Shown: one piece after another, positions 1 through 7,201 of the stretch
Layout: each line of letters begins with the position of its first letter
Position numbering within the stretch: the first letter of the stretch is position 1
Assembly (NCBI GenBank): GCA_007132905.1
Contig: SLNR01000005.1
Span: 1 to 35,317, forward strand
DNA length: 35,317 bases
Direction: 5' to 3'
Source of the DNA: Candidatus Sumerlaeota bacterium
Lineage (GTDB): Bacteria > Bacillota > SLNR01
The notes under the pieces: model-generated
Told to the model about the DNA's origin: nothing
Databases searched by the model: none
What the model saw: only the letters and a program-made list of their open reading frames with translations
Position numbers and translations under genes: made by a program

Positions 1-588
1 GGGTTCATGTTTGGTTGTGTTATCGATGCCTCCAAAGATGGGCAGTCCGTCTGCTTTCACAATCCAATGTGAAGGAACTCTTATTTCACTGCCTCCGAAG
101 ATCGCGGTGATGTCCATAAAAGCTTCTTCTCCGGCGAGTTTTGCTTCTCTAAGATCGATTTCAGAACCTCCAAAAACACTGGTTATACTGCCTCCTTTAA
201 ATGCCGAAGAAGTCACCTTTGTTTCGTATCCGGAGAAGATATTGAAATTATTGATGTAGCTGTCCTCAATGCCGGGGATAGGCCTGTTGGCCGTGTTCAT
301 TACAATCCGGATGCCAATGAAAATAAGGAGCAAAGGCCAGATGAGTCGAAAAACACTGACTTGTACATAGCCTAGTGTCCTCATTTGGAATACAGCGCCA
401 AGGCCTATTAGAATAATGGCGGGAGTGTAAGCGGGTGGTTTGGCAAACAACTGGGTTGCGCCCAATAGGATCAGGATCATAGGCCACCAAGTGGCAAAAA
501 CATTGCCAAATTGAAAAACTTCGAACTGCTGTAAAAGAAAACCGGCGCCGAGCAAGATTAATAGGGCGCCTAACAAAGATCGTCCCAT
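1..588 (-). CDS. LiaF-like membrane protein (partial, C-terminus off the window)
   Basis: The minus strand is open from an ATG at 588 to the left edge (196 codons, no stop), so the C-terminus lies outside the window. The start has AAGGAG about 7 bases upstream. The first ~100 residues hold four hydrophobic segments in the style of the LiaF/DUF5668 transmembrane region. Residues ~120-196 have the repeated FGGSEI pattern (twice, plus FGG later) of the LiaF C-terminal (DUF2154) beta-helix. LiaF-type proteins restrain LiaRS-like two-component systems that sense cell-envelope stress; that role is inferred from the family. No histidine kinase or response regulator is visible here, but they could lie just beyond the left edge. 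Confidence 0.8.
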   Translation of the reverse strand, partial: MGRSLLGALLILLGAGFLLQQFEVFQFGNVFATWWPMILILLGATQLFAKPPAYTPAIILIGLGAVFQMRTLGYVQVSVFRLIWPLLLIFIGIRIVMNTANRPIPGIEDSYINNFNIFSGYETKVTSSAFKGGSITSVFGGSEIDLREAKLAGEEAFMDITAIFGGSEIRVPSHWIVKADGLPIFGGIDNTTKHEP

Positions 589-640
589 AAAAATTCTCCT
601 TCCATAAAAAATGAAGTAGGTAAAAAAAGTAAGCAAAGAC

Positions 641-669
641 ATCATAACATATCAGTAAGTGATTGGCTA
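641..669 (-). promoter_or_regulatory. Candidate promoter of the LiaF-like gene
   Basis: Read on the minus strand, TAGCCA (669-664) and TATGAT (646-641) are separated by 17 bases, giving 4/6 and 5/6 matches to the sigma-A consensus. It lies about 50 bases before the ATG at 588. Prediction by eye only. Confidence 0.4.
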
Positions 670-787
670 TATGAGATAGGAAAAACTTGCAGGCAGCCAG
701 CATGCCAAAGAGATTAACCAAGAAGGGAAACGGATATGTGTCGCGAAAAATGTTATATATCTGTATAAGGATAAAAGGGGGATCAGC

Positions 788-2371
788 ATGGATGAACAGG
801 AGAAAGAAGCCATTGATATCGGTAAGAAGATTGACTTGGACGAAATAGCTAGGTTTTACCACAAGAGGATGAATCCAGAAAATCGAAATATACTTAAGCA
901 AAGAGGGATCAACGATGCTTCCATCGACAAGTTTTTGCTAGGTTACGATGATGGTACTCGTATCGGTTTTAGTAGTTCGGATATGAGTAAATTAGGTGAT
1001 TTTTTCAAGGACCGGTTCATATTTCCGATCATGAACGAAGAGGGCGAAGTGGTAAATATGGTGGGTCGCTCAAAAATGAATGTCCAACCGCTGTATAAAG
1101 ACCTCCCCTCCCAATATGTAAAAGACCCGGATATTTTATTTAACGAGGCTGTAATCAAAGAGAGCGACACGGTTTTTTTATGTGAAGGAATCATTGATGC
1201 TATATCGTTGATCCAGGCAAATTTTCCGGCTGTTGCTATATTAGGAGTCAATAGTTTTAAAGCTGAATGGTCCGAAAAATTTAAGGATAAACATCTGTTT
1301 CTTTGTTTTGACAATGATGAAATTGGCAGAATGGGCAAAGAGGCTATCGCCCGACAGATCAGTGACAGTGCGGAAGAAGTGTATTTTATCAATCTGCCTG
1401 AGGGCATCAAAGATATCAATGAGTATTTTGTCAAAGTAAAAGATGCGGCTAAAAGCTTTGTGATGTTGGTGCAACAGGCAGCACAAAGCGGTAAATTCAG
1501 GCAGTTTCCGGCAGATACGCGCAATTTAAACACATTTCAACAAGAATATACCAGAAGAAACGAAGGCAAAATGGTAGGCATACCTACCGGGTTCAGCGAG
1601 TTGGACAAAATTCTTTTTGGTGGCTTCAGAGATGGTTTATACATTGTCACAGGAGAGCCGGGGGCGGGAAAAACCACTTATCTGCGCAATCTTGCCGACA
1701 GAATAGCAGGCAGAAGGATTCCTGTCATTATGGTGTCTATGGAAACATCTGCTTTTGAACTCTGGGCAAAAAGCATGGCACGCATTACGGATTCTAGTAT
1801 TGGGGATGTGTTATGCGGTCGCGTCGACCAAGGGATTATTGCAGAGGCAAATAAAGAATATGCTCCTATTGCTTCCCTGACGTGGACCGTGGAAGGAGTG
1901 GGACCGGTTCCGGTCACCGCCATTGATTCGTATGTTTATCAGACATTCAACGAACTTGGGACGGCTCCGGTTGTGATTGTGGACTATTTGCAGAGGATTC
2001 CGGTTGATATTCAGATTCAGGCTCCTTCACAAGAAGTTTTTGACAGTTATAATGCTTACTCGTTAAAAAAACTTTCCCAAAAGTATTCCTGTCCGGTGGT
2101 GGCGGCTTCGTCTATTGAAAAGCCTCCGACAGAAAAGCGAGATACCAATGAAAGGGTCACAGCGGTCCTTTACACTGCCGATGTTGTTATGAATTTGTCA
2201 GGGCGTGGAAGAGAAGGCGTCGAAACAGAAGAAGATCCCCAATCTGTAGTTCTTGAGATATTGAAAAACCGAAACGGAGTATTAGGCAAAATTCCTTTAG
2301 AGTTTCACAAAAGCAGAAGCTATTTCTCTCCAATAGAAAAAGAAGAAGCCGGTGAAGGAGAATCAAAATGA
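788..2371 (+). CDS. DnaG-type primase core fused to DnaB-like helicase
   Basis: A 527-residue protein with two replication modules. Residues ~35-125 resemble the DnaG N-lobe (a GR-containing FIFPI...VGR segment), and ~127-215 form a Toprim domain with Glu133 (CEG) and the Asp175-x-Asp177 pair. Residues ~262-515 are a RecA/DnaB helicase core: Walker A at 289-296 (GEPGAGKT), METS after strand 2, Walker B VIVDY with Asp399, and a terminal motif around KNRNG. There is no Cys zinc finger at the N-terminus. The order resembles phage T7 gp4/Twinkle primase-helicases, but no phage genes flank it. Start ATG 788 follows AGGGGG. The stop overlaps the convergent patatin gene by 9 bases. Whether it primes DNA or only unwinds it cannot be told. 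Confidence 0.8.
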   Translation: MDEQEKEAIDIGKKIDLDEIARFYHKRMNPENRNILKQRGINDASIDKFLLGYDDGTRIGFSSSDMSKLGDFFKDRFIFPIMNEEGEVVNMVGRSKMNVQPLYKDLPSQYVKDPDILFNEAVIKESDTVFLCEGIIDAISLIQANFPAVAILGVNSFKAEWSEKFKDKHLFLCFDNDEIGRMGKEAIARQISDSAEEVYFINLPEGIKDINEYFVKVKDAAKSFVMLVQQAAQSGKFRQFPADTRNLNTFQQEYTRRNEGKMVGIPTGFSELDKILFGGFRDGLYIVTGEPGAGKTTYLRNLADRIAGRRIPVIMVSMETSAFELWAKSMARITDSSIGDVLCGRVDQGIIAEANKEYAPIASLTWTVEGVGPVPVTAIDSYVYQTFNELGTAPVVIVDYLQRIPVDIQIQAPSQEVFDSYNAYSLKKLSQKYSCPVVAASSIEKPPTEKRDTNERVTAVLYTADVVMNLSGRGREGVETEEDPQSVVLEILKNRNGVLGKIPLEFHKSRSYFSPIEKEEAGEGESK

Positions 2372-3589
2372 ATTTTTGGTTCCATTTATCTCTTTTGACA
2401 ACAAAAGCCGGGTAAATTTGGTGATTGTTTCTTCCCTCATGTGCCAGGGCAAAAGATCCGATTTCTTAAAAAGCCGTACGCCCTTACGTTCTTTTTTTAA
2501 TTCTTTAACCGGGGCAGAGGCCACCTTGTTTTTGAAATCATGGTAAGAATGAACTTGAAACCGCTCTATGTTTTGTCTTTCGGCGGTATGCTCAAGCAGG
2601 GCAAGAACAATATCCCGGTAGGAGGCTTTTTTGTCAAGTTTCAAGGCCTTGGCAATGTAAGGGATTAATTTTTCAAAGATGGATTTGCGGAAGGCATCTC
2701 CTGCGGGCAGTTTGAGTTTTTCTAAGAGAGGTGATATTTCCGTCTCATCGATACGGCAGATTTTCTGGAAATAATAATCTTCGCTTTCAACTTCGTCGAT
2801 GTAATACTTATTTCCTAAATAGTGATTGAAGGCCCGGAGTGTGTCATAAAAGCCAAGTTTGATGTTAGTTTTTGATCGGGCAGGAGAAAATTCGAGAATG
2901 GCTCCGAGGCTTTCTCTAGGCTGTATCAAAGTTATGTTGGCTTCTTTGTTTTTTACTTTTCTGCGAATGCCCATTCCTTTGATACTTATGGCGATGATAT
3001 CTTTATACCCTTTGTCAATGAGCATATTGATAGGGAGAAGGTCATAAAACCCTCCGTCGATAAAACGTTTTCCTTCGATTTCCTGGTCTTTGAAAAACGG
3101 CAGAGAGCTGCTGGCGATAATGTATTCAATCAGTTTATCCTTTGGGATATCTTCAATAAACATTTCCATCGGCGTCCGCTCTGTCAGCGAGACGGTGACT
3201 AAGCCGTAATCCTTTTTTGATTGGCGGATCTTTTTTTCGTCAATGTGTTTTTCTAACAGTTTTCTCATCGGAGTAATGTCGAGTCCTTTTTCCCGGACTG
3301 CATATTGCATATACCGAAAAAGACCGCTTAGATGGCCTGGCAATTTTTCGAGTTTTTTAATTCTGTCTTGCAGTGAATGGTCAATGTCAAAAAGCATTGA
3401 AGGAGCAATATCCGACCAAATTTCAATTGCTTCTTCCAAATCGTCTTGAATCATAAAGGCCCCATTGATAGCACCGACTGAAGTACCCGTGACACCACCG
3501 TAATCGATATTCAGTTCTTTTAGAGCCTTCCAAGCCCCGACTTGATAGGCTCCTTTGCCTCCTCCACCTTCTAAAGAAATGCCGTACAT
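2363..3589 (-). CDS. Patatin-like phospholipase (RssA/YlbK type)
   Basis: A 408-residue serine lipase of the patatin family. The oxyanion loop GGGGKGAY is at 8-15, the nucleophile elbow GTSVG places Ser37 as catalytic, and DGG at 178-180 supplies Asp178, so the Ser-Asp dyad is intact. The catalytic domain takes up the first ~210 residues. The remaining ~200 are a charged, helical extension of unknown role, longer than in short bacterial RssA/YlbK proteins. No signal peptide or membrane segment is seen, so it is probably cytosolic and acts on membrane lipids or acyl esters. Start ATG 3589 has GGGGTG upstream. It converges with the primase-helicase and is divergent from marR. Confidence 0.87.
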   Translation of the reverse strand: MYGISLEGGGGKGAYQVGAWKALKELNIDYGGVTGTSVGAINGAFMIQDDLEEAIEIWSDIAPSMLFDIDHSLQDRIKKLEKLPGHLSGLFRYMQYAVREKGLDITPMRKLLEKHIDEKKIRQSKKDYGLVTVSLTERTPMEMFIEDIPKDKLIEYIIASSSLPFFKDQEIEGKRFIDGGFYDLLPINMLIDKGYKDIIAISIKGMGIRRKVKNKEANITLIQPRESLGAILEFSPARSKTNIKLGFYDTLRAFNHYLGNKYYIDEVESEDYYFQKICRIDETEISPLLEKLKLPAGDAFRKSIFEKLIPYIAKALKLDKKASYRDIVLALLEHTAERQNIERFQVHSYHDFKNKVASAPVKELKKERKGVRLFKKSDLLPWHMREETITKFTRLLLSKEINGTKNSF

Positions 3590-3622
3590 AAAAACACCCC
3601 ATAAGTGAGCCAGGATTTACTA

Positions 3623-3651
3623 TCTATAGTGAGTGGTTCCCTAGAATTCAA
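3623..3651 (-). promoter_or_regulatory. Candidate promoter of the patatin gene
   Basis: On the minus strand TTGAAT (3651-3646) and TATAGA (3628-3623) are 17 bases apart, about 35 bases before the ATG at 3589. A 5-bp inverted repeat (ACTAT..ATAGT, 3619-3630) overlaps the -10, possibly an operator for the divergent MarR protein. Confidence 0.4.
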
Positions 3652-3706
3652 CTTTTCCCTGCATGTTTGTGCGATCAACATAGGCAAGAAAGGAGGACGA
3701 TCTTTT

Positions 3707-4177
3707 TTGGAAACAATAGAAAAGAGAATACAAGGGCACATCCGTTATATAGATGAGATGGTACATGAAAAACACCACGAAGTAGCCAAAAAATATGATT
3801 TGACAGTGGAACAGTTTAATTTACTCATTGAGCTGGATGAATTGTGTATTGATGTAATGGAACCAATAAATGCACCCACCGTCGGTCAGGTCGCCGATGC
3901 CTTAGGAAATGCAAAGAATACCATGTCCGATAAAATAAGCCGCTTAGAAAAGAAAGGTTTGATTGCACGCAGTCGAGATGAAGCAGACAGAAGGGTGAGC
4001 CGAATATTGGTATCAGAAAAAGGAAGATCTATTTTAAAAAATATTCGAAAAGAAGCGGCGCAGTACTTTGTGGAAAGAGCTTTAAAGCGCATGGATCAGG
4101 ATAAGCTGACCCATTTAGAGAAAAGCTTGGCTGATTTATGTGAACAGCTTCAAAAAGAAGACGAAAATACCGGCTGA
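3707..4177 (+). CDS. MarR-family transcriptional regulator
   Basis: A 156-residue winged-helix regulator. The core runs from the dimer helix (KRIQGHIRYIDEM) through the recognition region (VADALGNAKNTMSDKISRLEKKGLI) to the wing (RSRDEADRRVSRILVSEKG), whose DxRxxRI pattern is typical of MarR. I chose the TTG at 3707 because AGGAGG lies at 3691-3696 and the protein then has normal MarR length; an upstream in-frame extension to 3605 has no ribosome site and no family resemblance. It directly precedes an MFS exporter with its own operator-bearing promoter, the usual arrangement of a repressor and its efflux target. The inducer is unknown, but a drug or phenolic compound would fit the family. Confidence 0.85.
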   Translation: METIEKRIQGHIRYIDEMVHEKHHEVAKKYDLTVEQFNLLIELDELCIDVMEPINAPTVGQVADALGNAKNTMSDKISRLEKKGLIARSRDEADRRVSRILVSEKGRSILKNIRKEAAQYFVERALKRMDQDKLTHLEKSLADLCEQLQKEDENTG

Positions 4178-4191
4178 CTAGGGTTTTTGTC

Positions 4192-4220
4192 TTGACAAAA
4201 GATCTCTTTGTGTCTATTAT
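4192..4220 (+). promoter_or_regulatory. Strong sigma-A promoter of the MFS gene
   Basis: TTGACA at 4192-4197 and TATTAT at 4215-4220 are separated by exactly 17 bases (6/6 and 5/6 matches). It lies in the 108-bp gap between marR and the MFS gene. Confidence 0.75.
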
Positions 4221-4222
4221 AG

Positions 4223-4251
4223 TTCGTAATACGAAATAATCGTACTACGAA
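4223..4251 (+). promoter_or_regulatory. Tandem palindromic operator, probable MarR sites
   Basis: TTCGTA-A-TACGAA at 4223-4235 is a perfect 6+1+6 inverted repeat. A second copy, TCGTA-C-TACGA at 4240-4250, has its centre 16 bases downstream. Both sit immediately after the -10 box, over the expected transcription start, where a bound repressor would block initiation. Assignment to the adjacent MarR protein is inference from position and symmetry. Confidence 0.6.
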
Positions 4252-4285
4252 TATATCGCACAACGTAAGAAAGGGGTCTTTTGTT

Positions 4286-5506
4286 ATGGTTTCGCTGTGG
4301 CTTAAAAATCGCCAGGCTAGGACAGTTTCCTACCCGATCATACTGCTTTTGATGAATATTGGAGCTGGATTGTTGGCGCCGGTCCTTGCCGTTTATTTTA
4401 GGGAGTCATCACTTGGTTTCCACGAAATTGGACTGATTATGTCAGTTTTTGAATTGAGCATGTTCATCTTTGAAATACCAACGGGCGTGATTGCGGATCA
4501 ATGGGGACGACGTATTTCTGTTTTGTTTTGTTTTGGCAGTTTTGCAGTCGCCGGATTGGTTTTTTATGTTAGTACCGATACGGCTGGTTTCTTACTTGGT
4601 TCTGTGCTTCAGGGTTTTGGGTACACGTGTATTTCGGGTGCTCTCCAAGCGTGGGTGGTAGATCTTTTACATGAGACAAAGAAAAAAGATTTGATCCCCT
4701 CCACTATATTAGATGGGCAGCAAGCCAAAAGAGGCGGATTCATTGTTGGCAGTATCATCGGTGGGTATCTTGGAATGGCTTATATTCGCTATAATATTCT
4801 AATGTATACGGCCATCAATGTGGCTATCTTTTTCTATGCTTCAATTAGTATAAAAGAAAAACCTAAAGATGTTCATGAAGAGCGAGAAGAACGAAAGGAG
4901 TACAAAAGAAGAGGAGTATTTTTCATGAGTCGGATTCCTCGTTCTATAGGGAGATCGGCGCTGATATTGTTTATGATTGCTTTCTTTTTCGAATCATCAG
5001 CCGCGCCGGTTGAAGAATTTTGGACTGTCTATTTTGCAGAAGTAAGGGGAACATCGGTTGTTTATTTAGGGTGGATGCTCGCCATCAGCAATGCTTTGAT
5101 CGTGCTTTTCTTAAAACCCGCTACTCATTTTTTAAAAGACAGGGTGTCTGATAAGTGGTTTATCCCTTCTGTCAGTGTGCTAACTGCTTTGAGTGTGCTT
5201 GGGATCGCGGTAAGTGCAGGTTGGGGGATGGCCGCGATTTCCTTTTTAACATTTCGCTTTTTAATCGGAATATACGAACCGGCTTTTGAAACAAGAATTA
5301 ACGACATGATTGGCAGTCGTCATCGAGCGACGGTATTGTCGTTATATAATATGGCCGGTTCCGGCGGCGAAGTAATAAGTGTAGTGGGATTGGGAGTGGC
5401 AGCTGAATGGTGGGGGATGAACAGTCTGTTTTTCATATGTGCAACCGGAATGATTTTTACAGCTTTTCTTTATAAAGGAATGATCTTTTTAAAAGAGAAT
5501 GGATAA
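4286..5506 (+). CDS. MFS transporter, probable efflux pump
   Basis: A 406-residue integral membrane protein with about 12 hydrophobic helices split by a charged loop near residues 195-215 (KEKPKDVHEEREERKEYKRR). The MFS motif A is seen as GVIADQWGRR at 67-76 between helices 2 and 3. It probably uses the proton gradient to export a small molecule. The substrate cannot be read from the sequence, but control by the upstream MarR regulator suggests a toxic compound. Start ATG 4286 follows AAAGGGG. The gene has its own promoter with palindromic operators. No terminator is seen before the exonuclease gene, so read-through is possible. Confidence 0.85.
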   Translation: MVSLWLKNRQARTVSYPIILLLMNIGAGLLAPVLAVYFRESSLGFHEIGLIMSVFELSMFIFEIPTGVIADQWGRRISVLFCFGSFAVAGLVFYVSTDTAGFLLGSVLQGFGYTCISGALQAWVVDLLHETKKKDLIPSTILDGQQAKRGGFIVGSIIGGYLGMAYIRYNILMYTAINVAIFFYASISIKEKPKDVHEEREERKEYKRRGVFFMSRIPRSIGRSALILFMIAFFFESSAAPVEEFWTVYFAEVRGTSVVYLGWMLAISNALIVLFLKPATHFLKDRVSDKWFIPSVSVLTALSVLGIAVSAGWGMAAISFLTFRFLIGIYEPAFETRINDMIGSRHRATVLSLYNMAGSGGEVISVVGLGVAAEWWGMNSLFFICATGMIFTAFLYKGMIFLKENG

Positions 5507-5566
5507 CTTGTAAAACAGAAGTAAGGAAATGATGTGAAAAACATTTGTTTGGAAAGGAGAGCAACG

Positions 5567-6331
5567 GTGAGGATACTATCTTGGAACGTAAATGGAATCC
5601 GTGCTGTCATGAAAAAAGGCTTTAAAGAATGGGTGGTTGATGAAAATCCGGATGTACTGTGCCTGCAAGAGACAAAAATTCACACATCACAGCTTGAAAA
5701 AGCGGGTCTTAAGCTAGAAGGTTATAACGATTTTTGGTCGTGTGCGGAAAAAAAAGGCTACAGCGGGGTTGGCTTGTATACGAAGCAAGAGTTGATTGGA
5801 GTAACTGATGATCTTGGGCGAAACTTTGATGACAAGGAAGGAAGGATCTTAAAAGCAAAGCATCCTGAATTTACTCTTTATAATATTTATTTCCCCAATG
5901 GGCAGTCGGGAGATGAAAGGCTTAAGTATAAATTAGATTTCTACGACCGGGTTATTGAGATTGTAAAAAAAGAAGCCGAAAGAGGAGAAAAGATTATTAT
6001 CTGTGGAGACTATAATACAGCTCATCACCCTATCGATCTGAAAAACCCAAAAGCGAATGAAGATTATTCTGGATTCATGCCTATTGAAAGGGAGCGGCTT
6101 GATCATTTAACTGAATCAGGGTTTGTGGATGTCTACCGGTACTTTTATCCAGATAAAGTTCAATACACCTGGTGGACTTATCGCTTTAAAGCAAGACAAA
6201 GAAATATCGGCTGGCGCATTGATTATTTTTTTGTTTCAGAAAATATGATACCTCTTGTAAAGGAAGTTCGTATATTGGAAGACATCTTGGGTTCAGACCA
6301 CTGCCCCATAGAATTAAAACTAAACCTTTAG
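5567..6331 (+). CDS. xth: Exodeoxyribonuclease III (AP endonuclease)
   Basis: A 254-residue protein of the ExoIII/ExoA family, which cleaves DNA 5' to abasic sites and degrades 3' ends in base-excision repair. Landmarks are the N-terminal ILSWNVNGIRA, the metal-binding Glu35 in LCLQETK, the GDYN..H core, the WWTYRFKARQRNIGWRIDY block, and the C-terminal GSDHCPI holding the catalytic Asp-His. The GTG at 5567 was chosen because AAGGAG lies 7 bases upstream and it begins right at the conserved MRILSWN; an in-frame GTG at 5534 would add 11 unconserved residues. It ends 10 bases from the convergent XRE gene, with no clear terminator between. Confidence 0.92.
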   Translation: MRILSWNVNGIRAVMKKGFKEWVVDENPDVLCLQETKIHTSQLEKAGLKLEGYNDFWSCAEKKGYSGVGLYTKQELIGVTDDLGRNFDDKEGRILKAKHPEFTLYNIYFPNGQSGDERLKYKLDFYDRVIEIVKKEAERGEKIIICGDYNTAHHPIDLKNPKANEDYSGFMPIERERLDHLTESGFVDVYRYFYPDKVQYTWWTYRFKARQRNIGWRIDYFFVSENMIPLVKEVRILEDILGSDHCPIELKLNL

Positions 6332-6341
6332 TATAAAGACT

Positions 6342-6986
6342 TTACGGGGAATGAATCTGCAAAACGCCGGAAACAGCTTTGCCCAAAAAGAAAGTGCTTT
6401 GCTTTGAGAGAACGAGGGGAGGATTGACGGGATTTTCGCTGATATAAAAATAGCGATTGTTTTGTTCATGAAATCGTCCAACTAATATGAATTTTTCTGA
6501 TGATTCGGCAATCATAAGTCCCCCAGGGATTATTTGATTTTGGCGTTTAAAAAGAATTAAATCTCCTGCGGAAAAAGGAGACAGGCCCGGATCATCTTCT
6601 GATAAAGCAAGATAGAAGAAGTCTTCTGAGCTGGAAATTGGATGGGGAGAAACGATTGGCAGTGAGTCGATATGGTTATCTTTACTGTAAAAAGGCTTGG
6701 TGAGGTCGGTGATTTGGTAGACAGGGACTAGTATCTCTTCTTGAATGGTGTTTTGTTTAGAGACACCCTGTTGATTTTTTTTGGCAGAGGGTTTGTAACC
6801 CAACAGATAATCAGTTGTGGTTTCGAACACGCTGGCAAAACGGCGGAGCATGTCAAAGTCCGGCTGACGAGCGTCTCGTTCATAGTTGGAAAGGGCCGCA
6901 TTGGAGATTCCTAGGATTTTTGCGGCCTGCAGTTGTGTCCATCCTCTTTTTTCTCTTTCAAAACGAATTTTTTCCCCTGTCGTCAT
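6342..6986 (-). CDS. XRE regulator with degenerate S24 (LexA/CI-like) domain
   Basis: A 214-residue two-domain regulator. Residues ~5-62 are a Cro/CI helix-turn-helix (TQLQAAKILGISNAALSNYE). Residues ~115-214 align by eye to the S24 fold (AGDLILFKRQ, then FLGKAVSG near the end). The serine of the usual GDSM motif is replaced (the region reads SEDDPGLS), and the catalytic lysine before an Arg is Gly (VGRF), so RecA-stimulated self-cleavage looks impossible. The S24 domain may serve for dimerisation or ligand sensing. Start ATG 6986 has GAGGTG at a good distance; an upstream ATG at 7004 overlaps that site. It is divergent from tilS. No phage genes are nearby. Confidence 0.83.
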   Translation of the reverse strand: MTTGEKIRFEREKRGWTQLQAAKILGISNAALSNYERDARQPDFDMLRRFASVFETTTDYLLGYKPSAKKNQQGVSKQNTIQEEILVPVYQITDLTKPFYSKDNHIDSLPIVSPHPISSSEDFFYLALSEDDPGLSPFSAGDLILFKRQNQIIPGGLMIAESSEKFILVGRFHEQNNRYFYISENPVNPPLVLSKQSTFFLGKAVSGVLQIHSP

Positions 6987-7156
6987 GCAAGCCCACCTCA
7001 TCATTTGTTATTAATGAAAAAAAAGCCATAAAATACGGTCAATAAAGGAAAACCAATACAACCAACCGCACAACGATAAAAGTGATAAAAGCTTACGGAA
7101 AAGATGATAGCTATCTTTTTTATGATAAAATAAAGCAGCAAGACGCTTTTTTTTCG

Positions 7157-7174
7157 GGTCCTGTTTCTAGGACC
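7157..7174 (+). other. Short hairpin in the tilS leader
   Basis: GGTCCT (7157-7162) and AGGACC (7169-7174) form a perfect 6-bp stem with a 6-base loop, 27 bases before the tilS start. No T-run follows, so it is not a terminator. Its role, if any, is unknown. Confidence 0.3.
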
Positions 7175-7201
7175 AACTTTAAAGCCAAGAGGTGCGGATA
7201 T

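Noticed and set aside
266-901. Long minus-strand open frame of 211 codons
   Set aside because: It overlaps the true LiaF-like frame and the start of the primase-helicase, and has no ribosome site or family resemblance.
3605-3706. N-terminal extension of MarR
   Set aside because: No ribosome site, unlike any MarR start, while TTG 3707 has AGGAGG upstream.
788-7004. Prophage or integrated element (primase-helicase plus XRE-S24)
   Set aside because: No integrase, terminase, capsid or attachment repeats, and the genes between are ordinary chromosomal ones.
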